The notes: a model not told the origin generated them from the sequence alone. A stretch of DNA of 64,000 nt from Enoplolaimus lenunculus (GCA_030248215.1 JASANG010003948.1:48243-112242); one strand, 5' to 3'; shown: positions 41,040-52,973, counted from the first letter of the stretch. Numbers and translations: made by a program.

Positions 41040-41808
41040 CAGGGTGTGACCGGAGACAAAAAATATGCCGGAGCCGGATAGTTAATTCAAATCTAATATA
41101 TAGTAGATGTCGTTCAAGTATCAGGTATCCAAAGGGGTTACAGAAGCAAAGTTTAAGATCTCATGCCGGTAACTTAGGATCAGGAATGGTGGTCTCGGTC
41201 TGGCAAGTCTCGATATTTGGCGTACGTACGCATCGTGATCTCGGGTTTTAGCCACGCAATGATTATACGCAGATATTGTGAAAACAAAACAGGAAAAAAC
41301 TATGAAAAACACAAAAAACTATGAAAAATGCATTATATTGAAATAATTTATTTAGAAAAATTTTAATTTTTTCAGTGATGACAAACGCTTGACAGAGACC
41401 GAGCCTTTTCATGGCCAGTCTCGTTAGACCGCCCATCCGTGCTTAGGATTGAGGCTATTATTTTCGCTTATGCGTGGACTTAGTTTAGACATATATTTAT
41501 GCTGAAGTTTTCCCTTATGTTTAGGAATTGGGAATTCGCTCAAATACTGTTATGCTCTTAAAATATCACTGGTGGTCGTATATCAGGTTTTCTAGCGTTA
41601 TTGTAACCCAATAAAGATTGTGACCGTACACGAGTGCAGACATTTACAACGTATGTATCTTAGAAAAATATCTACGTACGTACACAGTTCCATGGCAGTC
41701 GGTATAAATAGAAATGATGGCTTCAATTTGTAAATTTTTAACGGCAAGTTAAAATACCGGAGCCGGATGTCGATTTTTCGCCGGAGCTGGATATGCGGTC
41801 CCACCCTG
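41040..41808 (+). mobile_element. hAT-like MITE, CAGGGTGTGACC ends
   Basis: CAGGGTGTGACCGGAGACAA left; GCGGTCCCACCCTG right. Subterminal GCCGGAGCCGGAT on both arms. hAT-like by CAGGG end only. Contains CGGTCTCGGT repeats (41180-41450). Confidence 0.65.
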
Positions 41809-41937
41809 AGTATTTCCTATCGGCGCCCTTTGTGTTGAGTTTAAATAATGCGTATATTCAGCACCTATATACTTTGTGCTATTGAAATTGAACAGACTAA
41901 ATCGTTTTTTTTTGGAAATTTGTCGCATATTCTGGTT

Positions 41938-42075
41938 TATTCCTAAGTCTAAGCGCAATCATGAGCCTATACATAAATCTAAGCCAAGTCTAAGCAAAAA
42001 AATGAGTCTAAAGCTTAAGTTTACTCTATTACAGTTCCGCCGGAAAACGTGTCAGCACTGTTCTATATATGGGCC
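41938..42075 (+). mobile_element. TTAGGC MITE, subfamily C, 5'-truncated
   Basis: CCTAAGTCTAAGCGCAATCA, ATGAGTCTAAAGCTTAAG, CCGCCGGAAAACGTG and CTGTTCTATATATGGGCC. Confidence 0.85.
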
Positions 42076-42325
42076 GGCAAAGCCTCACCAAGGATTTGAA
42101 TTCGGAATCGGTTGGTGACATTGTTCGTTTGGTGGTGCCACTCTGATGGTAGGCTTTGGTAACTTAAAAACCAATAAACGATATGGGTAGAAATTTAAGC
42201 ACATTTTTCTTTGCTCCAGAATTAACGTAAAACGTACTTTTATAAAGATGTTCAAATCGGCAAATGCCATAGTTTGATTGTTTAAACACCCATCACTAAA
42301 CTGTCTGATGATCGGTGTTGCACAC

Positions 42326-43277
42326 CAGGGTTGTTGACCACAAAAAATGTTTTTCTTAAGTTTTTTCCATTTTTTCCGTGGGGATGGAAAAAAAGGGAAA
42401 AATGGAAAAATATTAAACGATTCTTAAATATAATTTGCAACTAAATATGATATAAAATAGCGTTACTGAGGATACATTATATGTTCGAAAAGAGCGAAAA
42501 TTGCAACATTTGAATATATAAATGGATTTCGTAATTGAAGCTTTGCTATGAAATTCAATGTAAAACTACGTATGCATCTTGTTCGGTTCACTTACCAGAT
42601 TTCGTGTTCATCGACAGTGTGACCAAAGTTAGGGCGCTCAAAATTGAAAGCTTGCTTTTACCGTATGATTTGACACAAGAATACGTATAGCGTCAACCTA
42701 GCTTTGCTCGCGAGGTTGCAGCAATTGAGAGGCTTTGATGTCAAAAAACCAAAAGTTTCTTGGGATTTAATATATACTTACAAAAAACAAGTGTGACTAC
42801 TTTAGCTCGCTCCACTCATAAGTTTCTGATGTTCTGATGATCTCCTACGATTATTCCACGCCAAAACTTAAATTTTTTAAAAATTCGAATTTTAGGTCCC
42901 AAATTCCTCTACTGGACTCAAAATGTTTTTGTCGAAAAATAATACAAATTATATACCATTTGGCACAGGTTGCGGGGCTAGGACGAATATTATTAAATGT
43001 TACTTTCGAAAAAAATTTGGGTCCCAAGTGGCTGAACGCCTAAAAAATCGCATTTTTTCAAAAATTCAGATTTCGGCTAGGAATGATCAGGGGATGTCGT
43101 CAGAAGCTCATATATACAGAAAGTTTTCAAATGCAAGCATTTTTGGGCAAACGCCGGCTAAGGGTGGGATAACCGATCACTCAGACAAAGAATGAATTTT
43201 TTCCATTCTTTTGGGAAAAAAATGGAAAAAATTCATTTTTTTCCGGTCATAATTTTTTTGCAGAAAAAACAACCTTG
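42326..43277 (+). mobile_element. hAT-like element inserted in family D
   Basis: 952 bp; CAGGGTTGTTGACC left, CAAGGTTGTTTTTTCTGC inverse right; flanks TTGCACAC/TTACACAC (8 bp, 7 match). GGAAAAAATGG-type subterminal runs on both arms. Flanks read as a split family D repeat. ORFs inside show no transposase motif. Confidence 0.75.
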
Positions 43278-43645
43278 TTACACACAATTGAGATCACTGC
43301 GTCTAAAATTGATTACTTTTTTCCTCTGTACTATTTTTCTATTAACGAACTTGTTTTTTTAATTCGTTCCAAATAGCTGAACAGTTTATTTACAATTTAA
43401 TTATTTATATAAACCGGTAAACTGTTTATAACACTTGTTATGTTGCTTCTGTTACTACTATGGATGCTATATAAATGGAAATGATTATAAGTTATATAGA
43501 AATAAATACAGTAGAAAGCAAAGCTGTGATATTATTAAATCTAAATATGTAGGTTTTCATATATACGTTTGGTGGTGAACTGAAGGATTTAGAATGGATT
43601 GGTGAGGTGTCAGCGCTGCAAAATCAACACAATATTGTTCGTTAA

Positions 43646-43900
43646 AGCCCCATTCACACGTGCAAGTTTTTGTGATGAGAACTCGCAGATGCAACGTGCA
43701 CGAAACACTTGCAGATGCAAATTATTTTCAAAGGAACGTTCCGATTCGCTAATCGCACTGCGGGTGCAATAAATTCAAGCGAGTTGCAACTGCGTTCACA
43801 GGTGTGAATTAAAATCAACAGCATGAATTACAGTGAATAATTTGAAGCTGCAAGAACTTCAAAGCTGTTTTGTGACCAAACTTGCACGTGTAAATAGGGC
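43646..43900 (+). mobile_element. TTAA-target MITE (piggyBac-like)
   Basis: TTAA at 43642-43645 and 43901-43904; arms GCCCCATTCACACGTGCAAG and GCCCTATTTACACGTGCAAG in inverse. Interior has more GCAAGTG/CACTTGC pairs. Confidence 0.8.
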
Positions 43901-44607
43901 TTAAGATACGCACGTACAATTGGCAAACCATTAACGATGGTTCAATAGGGATTGGGACGAATGCGCGACTCTCTTGGTCGCCTATAGCGGCAAGTACGGT
44001 TAAATATACATGGACACAGGTGTAGCCAGGGCTTGTTAAATGGGGGTACGTACGTTTTATAGTAAAAAAACCTTAAAGGGGTTTCTTGTGTTTCAAAACT
44101 AAAAAGGTCCATCTACAAATCATAATTTACTAAAATCTTAAAGGGGGGCGTGTTTTTGACCGCTGATCCCCACGTTCCTTGGTTACGCCGATGTACACGG
44201 AGTATATATGTACGTATCACTGCAAGCTTGTATCCGAGGTTATGATGAATGTTTTATTGCTTAATGGATGTGTATAACGACGGCTGATATCCTGTCAACC
44301 GGTTCTGACGAATGTTTGGTCGAAAATTGGCTTGGTTTTTAAGGTTTTTTCCGGTGTTTATTATCGGCTTACGCGATGCGGGATTCGGCACAAACGATAG
44401 AGACTATGGTCGATGAATTGCACTAAGTGCTCACATAAAGTTTAAAAATGGACGAAAGTACTTACTGGTTGATCAAAAGGTGCCACATACCACCCTGGCC
44501 TAAGAGCCGACACAGGATTCAAAACCAAAATTACGTATTGATTTGTACTAAAATGAGAATCTGGTGTTCGAAGCAAATAGCAGTTTGGACCGGGCGAAAT
44601 AGCGATT

Positions 44608-44713
44608 GTGAAATGCAGAAAAACAACATTGTTGTAAGACCAACGCTGATTGGTTAACGATTTAATGCAGAAAAACAACATTGTTGTAAGACCAACGCTG
44701 ATTGGTTAACGAT
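44608..44713. repeat. Tandem duplication, 53-bp unit
   Basis: AATGCAGAAAAACAACATTG ... GCTGATTGGTTAACGAT occurs twice head to tail. Confidence 0.93.
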
Positions 44714-45892
44714 ATTGCGTCTTTCCAAATAATGAAAACTGATTGGTCTATAAAAAAAATTGGTAAATGGCCTGGAAAGCAGATTGGCCTGCGACATATG
44801 TACCTATACCGAGCGCCACTCTCGCCCCGGCAGAAGTTTCTCGATCTGCCACTGGTGGAAACATTCATTGTTAGGCGCGTACGTACAGTTAACGGATGTA
44901 TTTACTGGGTTTGATTTTGAAGGATACCCATGTAGCGATGACATTTTGTGTTCCGGATTTAATAGTTTTTAATTGAGTTGTATCCGGTACATACTACATA
45001 TGTTTTGTTCTATAGTCAAAACTTTAGGATCAAGCCGGAAATTGAACCACTGACCTACTGTGCTTGAGTTAAGTATATATGCTACCCTACCGCTCCTACA
45101 CCATAGGATCATTTGCATCTGCGTTTTGTTGCGTGCGCAGAACTGCGCGCTATCCGGGTTTAAACGGGGGACCGATAACAAAATGTGGTTCGACGCGGGC
45201 ATACCCGCAGTAAAAAAGGCAATTTCAAAGCGCAGGTAAAAATTTGTGATTGTTTACCCTCGTAAAATTTTCATAAAAACACTTGAAACCGGAGATACGT
45301 AATGTAGAAAAACTTGAATTTTTCAACTGGTTTTACCGTATGAGTGAAAGATAAGTATTTAACGAATAATATCAGTGCACTGTAAAAATTACACAATTGT
45401 ATTGAACGCAGAAGATAAAATAAGTGCGGGTAAAGGCCGGTAATGCGTGTACTATATATACAGTATTCACTCTGAAGACAATATAAGTACGATCACCGGT
45501 TCCATTTCTGCATCCCAGGGATGAACGGAGTCGGTAAACAACCAAGATTGAAACTAAAAAGCCTCGGCTTTGTTTTCTTTCGAGTTGTTTTGGGGGTGCG
45601 CCATGCTTATGGTATGGTATCCGATGGTGTCGCAAGTCAAAACTATTTTGTTTACAAATTTTTATGCGGTGCCATGTGGCAATTCATGTGTATTGCCATA
45701 CGGTGTGGACCCGATTGAAACAGTTAAATAAATAGTATGGCGCTGTGCCAATCTTAGTATACATCATATGATTTCGTAGTTTTAGTCTCGGTTTGAACGC
45801 GTACTGAAACTCAAAAAGCGAGACCAAAGCGAGCTTAAAATCGACACTTATACTGAGACCTAATCCCGTGTTCTCAAATGTGTAGCATTTAT
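44714..45892. other. No gene recognised
   Basis: Short ORFs only, none with recognisable motifs or paired splice sites. Confidence 0.4.
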
Positions 45893-46030
45893 GCAGTGCC
45901 GGATCAGGCAAGGGTGGGGGATCCCCCCAAATTCCAGGATGGGTCCCCCAAACTCGCGAGCGAAACCCAGACACATTTTAAAACTAACTTAAGCGGTTTT
46001 TGTTTCAACCGGTTAGGGTGGGGTTCCCTT
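45893..46030 (+). repeat. Dispersed repeat shared with 15.8 kb
   Basis: AGTGCCGGATCAGGCAAGGG, AATTCCAGGATGGGTCCCC, CATTTTAAAACTAACTT, AACCGGTTAGGGTGGGG. Confidence 0.7.
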
Positions 46031-46179
46031 TAGGGGTGGGCCACCCAAATGGTGGTATATGGGGCGGTTGCTCCAGCCCTGCTTTCAGCCATATATACAT
46101 GGGCCACCCTTTGCTACTTCCATATCCGGTATCCGGTAAATTAATATCCGGTCGCACCCTGCATTTATCAGCAGTTTAT

Positions 46180-46375
46180 GATAGATCTTGTAACGTTGGA
46201 ACCAGCGCATGGTGAGGTTTGCAATTCCGCACATTGTTCACGTTTGATTTGCCCGATTTCTGTACTAATTTGTAGATCTGCAATTGCAGATGTTCGCCGG
46301 TTTGAAAACCAATCGCTAACTGATGATAGGTGCTGTACGTATTTGACAATATGGGTCCTAGTCAGAAACCGATAT
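46180..46375 (+). repeat. Family D repeat
   Basis: GATCTTGTAACGTTGGAACC, TTCACGTTTGATTTGCCC, GCTAACTGATGATAGGTGCT; close to 25284-25480. Confidence 0.7.
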
Positions 46376-46439
46376 TCCCGCGCCTGCTGTACATAGCGTT
46401 TTTAATATCCGATTGCAAATTGATATAATACTGAGTTAA

Positions 46440-46467
<28 letters not shown>
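46440..46467. repeat. (TTG)n microsatellite
   Basis: About nine TTG units. Confidence 0.9.
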
Positions 46468-46470
<3 letters not shown>

Positions 46471-47075
46471 CTTGTTTATGTTTATTTTATACTCGCAAAA
46501 TACTCAATAATTCTCCCATCGTATGGATGTTGACGGTGTATTGTAGCGTTATTGTTGGAAAAAGTTTCGATTTTACTATGCGCCGACTTGCAGTATAGAC
46601 GTAACGGTGTGCGTTCATTGTAGTATATATGTATATATATGTATGTTGTTTATTGTTGTGTTTATAACGTAAAGTATTGTGGACTCGGCGTTGAAGGTAA
46701 GGTTGAACGGATATAATATATGCGTTGAGATTTTTGGAACCGTGAAAAACCGGCATTTTTACCGGGGGTTTAGAGTAACTCCTGATTTTTAATCTGTTGA
46801 ATAAATATTATCTTTCGTCTCCGCTTGCTGCTTTTGTAGGAAACATTGGCCGAGGTTATGCGGTTTTGACGTGAAATTCTATAACAACATACCTGGTGTA
46901 TATGCCGTATTATATTTTATTGCAGTGTTTTGAGTAGTTTTGTTGCAGTTGTTAACGTTTTAAATTATTTTATTGTTAAAAAGTATTATATATTGCTGTA
47001 GTATATACGTGTGTATATGTATAACTTTTGAGTGTATGTTACGTATGTTGTCTAGAATTTTCAGGCCCGTAGCCA

Positions 47076-47366
47076 GTTCGGATCAATTAAAGTCCACCCC
47101 CCTATAACTAAGGGTGAACTTTAATTGATATTTTAGGGGGGAACTTTAATTGATATTTTAGGGGGGAACTTTAATTGATATTTTAGGGGGGAGCTTTAAT
47201 TGATATTTTAGGGGGGGGAACTTTAATTGATATTTTAGGGGGGAACTTTAATTGATATTTTAGGGGGGGAACTTTAATTGATATTTTAGGGGGAACTTTA
47301 ATTGATATTTTAGGGGGAACTTTAATTGATATTTTAGGGGGGAACTTTAATTGATCCGCCAGCTGA
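47076..47366 (+). mobile_element. Foldback element with internal 25-bp satellite
   Basis: GGATCAATTAAAGT with CCACCCCCC at left is the inverse of GGGGGGAACTTTAATTGATC at right; the middle is about ten units. Confidence 0.65.
47107..47356. repeat. 25-27-bp satellite
   Basis: About ten units of GGGGGGAACTTTAATTGATA plus TTTTA; units differ mainly in the number of Gs. Confidence 0.95.
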
Positions 47367-47632
47367 CCTTGCTAGGGTAGGGGGACTAATAAATTTTCAG
47401 GAAGGGCATTCAAGGGTTTTCCCAACTTTTCATTGTCTAAGAAGTTGGTGTAAGTCTTGGTGAAAATTGTGTGATTGATTTGTAACATTGACGGATTCAA
47501 ATCGAAATTATTTAGTTTTTGACTGGATTTGAATAATTTATATTTTTAAAATGTCACGACGACAATTGGTCGCCAAATAGCTTGTAACGTCATTTTCAAC
47601 GACGCGAGAGGGTCGTCGTGCATCATTATGCT

Positions 47633-47829
47633 GGCCCATGTAAAGATCAGGGGCGGAACGATTTTCTGTAGGACGAGAAAAGAGTAAGCATAAGCTTTCG
47701 ATTTAATTTTTGTTTGCTTTGCGTAAGCGTAGGCTTAGGCTTAGGCTTAGGAATAAATTGATTCTTATGCTTAGGCTTAGGAATATATATGCTTATAATA
47801 CTGTCACGTCCTTGGTCTATACATTGGCC
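47633..47829 (-). mobile_element. TTAGGC MITE, subfamily A
   Basis: GGCCCATGTAAAGATCAGGG to CTTGGTCTATACATTGGCC; duplication ATTATGCT/ATTATGGT, 7 of 8. Confidence 0.93.
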
Positions 47830-48011
47830 ATTATGGTTAAGGGGAAGCGTAGGCTTTGGATTACGCTTAGGATTATGCAGCGACGGATCTAGGAGTTGGC
47901 GGTAGGCGGGGATCTGAGGTTGGATTATTTTATGTCAGAGCGCGCCGCTAGCGTATTCGAGACCACCCATCTGATGTGCGAGATTGGACCCCATTGTGAG
48001 ACATTATATTA

Positions 48012-48540
48012 CCTTACGAAAGAAATGGAAAAAATTGAAAGAAATGGAAAAAATTGTAAGAAATGGAAAAAATTGTAAGAAATGGAAAAAATTGAAAGAA
48101 ATGGAAAAATTGTAAGAAAGGGAAAAAATTGAAAGAAATGGAAAAAATTGAAAGAAATGGAAAAAATTGAAAGAAATGGAAAAAATTCAAAGAAATGGAA
48201 AAAATTGAAAGAAATGGAAAAAATTGTAAGAAATGGAAAAAAATTGTAAGAAATGGAAAAAATTGAAAGAAATGGAAAAAATTGAAAGAAATGGAAAAAA
48301 TTGAAAGAAATGGAAAAAATTGAAAGAAATGGAAAAAATTGAAAGAAATGGAAAAAATTGAAAGAAATGGAAAAAATTGAAAGAAATGGAAAAAATTGTC
48401 AGAAATGGAAAAAATTGAAAGAAATTGAAAAAACTGTAAGAAATGGAAAAAATTGTCAGAAATGGAAAAAATTGAAAGAAATGGAAAAAATTGAAAGAAA
48501 TGGAAAAAATTGAAAGAAATGGAAAAAATTGGAAGAAAAA
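48012..48540. repeat. 18-bp satellite AGAAATGGAAAAAATTGA
   Basis: About 29 near-perfect units; variants TTGTAAG, TTGTCAG and TTCAAAG. The FHFFQFF-type ORFs on the minus strand are its translation. Confidence 0.96.
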
Positions 48541-48634
48541 AGTATGCTTTTGGATCAAATGAAGTTTTCAAATTTAGCGTACGGGACGCGAGACGTATGT
48601 TTTGTATTCAAACGTGTGATATATATTTAACATT

Positions 48635-48953
48635 GTCGACCCGTGATGCCACCGGAGCAGGATGCCGATTTTGTAACTCAACCGGAACCGGATAATTTTA
48701 GTGAACGTATTTTCATTGATTCGAATAGTTTATTAATTAAACAAAAACAGATACGAAGTGCATAAACGTTTGAATTGTTTGGCTGCGCTCAAATTTTGAC
48801 GCGAGTAGATATGAATTATACCGGAACCGGGTGCGCATATAGTGAATTTTAGTGTTTTTCTAAATTTTGGAACACTACCGTAGTAGGTGTATACAAATAC
48901 GGATATCAATTTTTGCCGGATAATAAACCGGATCCGGATATCCGGTTGGACCG
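48635..48953 (+). mobile_element. hAT-like CCGG-type MITE
   Basis: ACCGGAGCAGGATGCCG and ACCGGAACCGGATAATTTTA at left; GCCGGATAATAAACCGGATC and GGATATCCGGTTGGACC at right. Ends worn. Confidence 0.6.
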
Positions 48954-49671
48954 TGTAATAATATGCGTATATGTGTAATAAAATACAATACGAGAGGTAA
49001 CGTACTGTTTTCGCTATTGTCAATAATCAATCTACGACAATTTGTCGCCCGACAGCGTTCGAACCCTAAGACAACACATAATGATGGACTGACTAGATGT
49101 GTAAAGGTGACAAAATATTACATTGCAAGGTTTCCGGCGACGAAGTGTCGTGATCAGAGTGGGACATTACCCACGGGTAAACGCGGGTCGGGTAAATAAT
49201 GTCAGCCGCGGGTAGGTATATCCTTCGGGTAAACATTTGTATCATGCTGGTACAAAGTTTAGCGTTTTTACCCGCGTCAAACTTATGTTTTAAGATGCAA
49301 AACATATATACGATATTGTCTGTTTTACTTCCGGTCAGTTGCTATCCGGTGCTTTATTAATAGTTCGGTTTGAAATTTTGTTGATTGTAGTAAACTTTCG
49401 TGTGTACGCTTTGTTGTAGTTATAACGCAAAATTTCATTAAAGTGCAAGGCACCTGTGATCCTTTAAATATATACTGGTTTAACTTCGGTAGGGGTTAAA
49501 AGGTGGGTCGCGAGTAGATCTTTTCTGTGCGAGTATACCCGCGCGTAAGAAAAAAAGATTCATATTTGCGTGGGTAAAGCGCGAGTCGGGTAAAAAATCC
49601 TTGCCCCCCCCACATCCCATTTTGGGCCGCCTGCTAACGCTCCACCGCGACAAATCCTTACCCACAGTCAA

Positions 49672-49990
49672 GCCTGAGCCTAAGCCTCAGTTTAAGCCTA
49701 AGCCTAAGCCTAAGCCTCAGCTTAAGCCTAAGTCTAAGCTTAAGCCTAAGCCTCAGTTTAAGCCTCAGTTTAAGCGTAAGCCTCAGCGTAAGCCTAAGCC
49801 TCAGCTTAAGCCTAAGCCTAATCATAAGCTTAAGTCTAAGCCTCAGTTTAAGCCTAAGCCTAAGCCTCAGCGTAAGCCTAAGCCTCAGCTTAAGCCTAAG
49901 CTTAAGCCTAATCCTAAGCTTAAGCCTAACTCTAAGCTTAAGCCGAAGCTTAAGCCTAAGCCTACGCCAAGCCTAAACTTAAGCCTAAGC
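49672..49990 (+). repeat. GCCTAA array without MITE ends
   Basis: About 320 bp of AAGCCT/CAGCCT/AAGCTT hexamers with CCTCAG variants; flanks do not match MITE ends and the spacer AAGAATGAGTATATTCC is absent. Confidence 0.9.
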
Positions 49991-50633
49991 ATTCAACTCT
50001 TGATCGTGGTACGTACCGTCAACACTGTATAAGCGGTATTTTTTGTGAATTGCGATCCTTTGTGTTGTTGTAGTTGTTGTTACACAAGTGAATGAAAACT
50101 GAGTGTCCACCGGTCATATTGCAGTTGATACGCTGCAGTTATTGCGGTATTGGTGTTATTTTGTACGCCTTACAGAATATAAAATGCATACGATAACAAA
50201 GTCAGAATATCCACACTTAAGGGACAACCTTGGGGCTTGCATATATACATATATATATACATATGTTTGCGGGTGAGTGGTAGGTCTGCGCCCGCGGTAT
50301 CTATTTATACATAATAAATTTACTATTGTGTGATTAATTTGTGGCACGTTGTATCTTTTGTACAAAGGGAATAAAGCTTTGTTTCGGCCGAAAAACCGCT
50401 TTTTGTCATAAGGGGCCCAGTAATCAGCTAATAACAGGCGTCACTGGTGTTCGGCGGCCTGGGGGTCGAATTTTGATCAAAACTTTTTGTGAGATGGGTC
50501 GTCGTAGTATAATTTAATGTAACGCATCGTCAACAATAACTTTGCGTACGCTACACTGTGACACAATTTGTGCATGAGTGTCGTTATGCAGGGTGGAGAA
50601 TAATGGCGAAATATTTGTTGTGATAGTGAGTAG

Positions 50634-51010
50634 CAGGGTTCAAAGCGGAACTGGATTATACCGGAATCGGAACTACAAATTTTGTGACTATACGAATAAT
50701 TTGTATTAACAAGTATAATATTGATTTAGGGTGTCTGTTGGCCGGCAACAATTCTCAGAAACGTCGCCCGAACAAATTGGCAATCATTTTTTGGCTCTGT
50801 AAAGCTAAACTACAATCAATTATTGATAAGTTAACTTATCGAAAACAATTTAATAGATAAATGATGCAGAATTTTTATACATCATATCACAACAAGTAGG
50901 CTTAAAATTAAAATGTGGAAATTCTGATTCCGATTGATGATTGTTCAATCGGAATCGGAACTCGTTTTGAACCGGAATTATAATCGGAATCGGAATTCCG
51001 ATTGCACCCT
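50634..51010 (+). mobile_element. hAT-like MITE, family H1
   Basis: CAGGGTTCAAAGCGGAACTG to TCCGATTGCACCCT. Central part (CTCTGTAAAGCTAAACTACA, ATTGATAAGTTAACTTATCG) is nearly identical at 55323 and 59303. Flanks GTGAGTAG/GGCAGTAG match at 6 of 8. Confidence 0.8.
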
Positions 51011-51267
51011 CGGCAGTAGGTTGGGTAAATATAAAAAATTTGGTGAATATTCAAATTCGCTAGTTTTAGCTTGATGCCTCAGTACGTTTAAATTCGTTTT
51101 CAGATCTAAAATACATCTTTAACAAGTGAAATGATGTTTTGTAAAGATTTGGGTAGTGTATTACTAAAACTTGGAGTCTAAACATTATAAGGAACTAAAA
51201 AATTAACAGGAAGGGCATGCAAATAATTCAGATATTTCACAAGCAAGACTGAAACGTTTCTAGTGGT

Positions 51268-51675
51268 AGGGATGTGCCGATACCAAAATTTTTGCCGCTG
51301 CCGATTCTTATTTTGAAATGTTGCCGAACCGATGCCAATGCCGATTTAAACTTTACTACACCATGCTTAATAAGCAGATAGAGTTCTACATTACATTATT
51401 ATTTGAACATTTTAAACCCTAACTATCAAAAACGATTAGAATTTTATAAGAACGGTTTATTTCTATTATTTTTTCAAACACAAACGCAAAAGAGATAACA
51501 GTTTTCCTCACCAGACACACACTGATTTGCGCCCAAAAATGAAATTGATAGCATTCCAACTGATTGTTATGTGCAAAAAGTATCGGAAAAGAATCGGCAA
51601 TTTTTTTGCAGTGCCGATGCCGATACTAACTAAAAGTGCCGAGACTTACCGATGCCAATTAATCAGCACATCCCT
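51268..51675 (+). mobile_element. Inverted-end element (GGGATGTGCCGATACC)
   Basis: AGGGATGTGCCGATACCAAA left and AATCAGCACATCCCT right; interior shares ACCATG, AACAGATAG and TACATTACATTATTAT with the copy at 35898. Confidence 0.8.
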
Positions 51676-51684
51676 ATCTACGTA

Positions 51685-52153
51685 CAGGGTGCGACCAGAT
51701 TGCAAAAAACTGGACACCAGATCCGGATATATATTGATTTTTTTACCGGAACCGCAACCGGATGTTAATCGGACAGTGTGTTTTTAAAATCAATCAATTT
51801 TTAGCACGTTAATGCGTCAGTAAATGTTAATTTATCTTTAGTAACCGGAATATTGCGTTTATATAAGGAGCGTGTCCTAATACTTGAAAATAATTGTGTG
51901 AAGCTGCAAATAATTGGTTTGTTTCGATAATAAAATCCGAATCGCTGCCTTAACCATATGCAAAAATTGCTGCTTTAAATCGATACTGTACACTTACATG
52001 TAATGCGACTGAAGACATAAAACCTCACAACATAATTTGCAATAATTTGAGATTTTACGAAATCATCACTGAAATCCGGCATCCGGCCGGTTTATACCGG
52101 ATGTGGGGATTTTGTCGGATAGTAAACAGGAGCCGGATATCCGGTCGCACCCT
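51685..52153 (+). mobile_element. hAT-like CCGG-type MITE
   Basis: CAGGGTGCGACCAGATTGCA left; GATATCCGGTCGCACCCT right; subterminal GGAACCGCAACCGGATG and CCGGTTTATACCGGATG. Confidence 0.75.
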
Positions 52154-52154
52154 A

Positions 52155-52915
52155 TGTACGGGTCAACAAAATTTTGTTTATGAGACGAAGTTAAATCAGC
52201 TGTAATCGCGTTTACCTGTGAGCCCATAGAGTTTATGAACTATTTTGTACTAAACACAATTACGTAATTGACCAGTAAGACGAATTACGTATTTCAATAA
52301 TGTATGTATGTATAACAACTATAAAATGTTGCGTTTTGATTCATTTAAGAATGATTATTATTGCTTAGTTGGTGCGATTTGCATAATAATTGAGTAAGCA
52401 ATGCGTATCAAATGTGGTTTATTTTTGGATAAAAATCGCAAATATTCGCAGTGAGATTCGCCGCATCTCAAAGGGCTGATGAAATTGTATATATGTACCA
52501 GAATGCTAAATTATGAGAATATAATGATATATATACGTATACATATATATTAATGTTTATTGTTGGCTGTAAACTGATTCAATCTGCTGCCGTTGAAATA
52601 ACGTTGAAATGGGACTGAAGAAGATTATGCGAAGGTTTGTTGGGTTTCGACGAGATTGCAGGTCGTGTGGACCCGGTTCCACACAGGCTAAAGCCTGAGG
52701 ATCTGGTTTAAATTTTGGAAAAGGTTTACTGAAGCGCTAAGTGTATGTAAACCGTTGTATATGACGGTTAATACACAAGTGCCGGTGGCTGCTGTGCTAA
52801 GGAATGGTTGGTTACGCATGAAACCGTAGGTTCGACGAAGGTGGACAGATACAGATGGGAAGAGAAGATGACATATAGAGTGTGCGGACCTTGGAAAGGA
52901 CATTACACTGTCATA
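52155..52915. other. No gene recognised
   Basis: Includes a partly open plus-strand stretch near 52808-52920 (THETVGSTKVDRYRWEEKMT) with no supporting motif. Confidence 0.35.
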
Positions 52916-52920
52916 TCTCT

Positions 52921-52973
52921 AGGGATGTGCGGATTAATCGGCATCGGCAAAAATTTTGGTATCGGCACATCCG
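52921..52973 (+). mobile_element. 53-bp miniature: inverted ends only
   Basis: AGGGATGTGCGGATTAATCG joined through GCATCGGCAAAAATT to TTTGGTATCGGCACATCC: the two ends of the 51268 family almost back to back. Confidence 0.75.

Noticed and set aside
48014-48571. 185-codon Phe-rich ORF, minus strand
   Set aside because: Translation of the 18-bp satellite.
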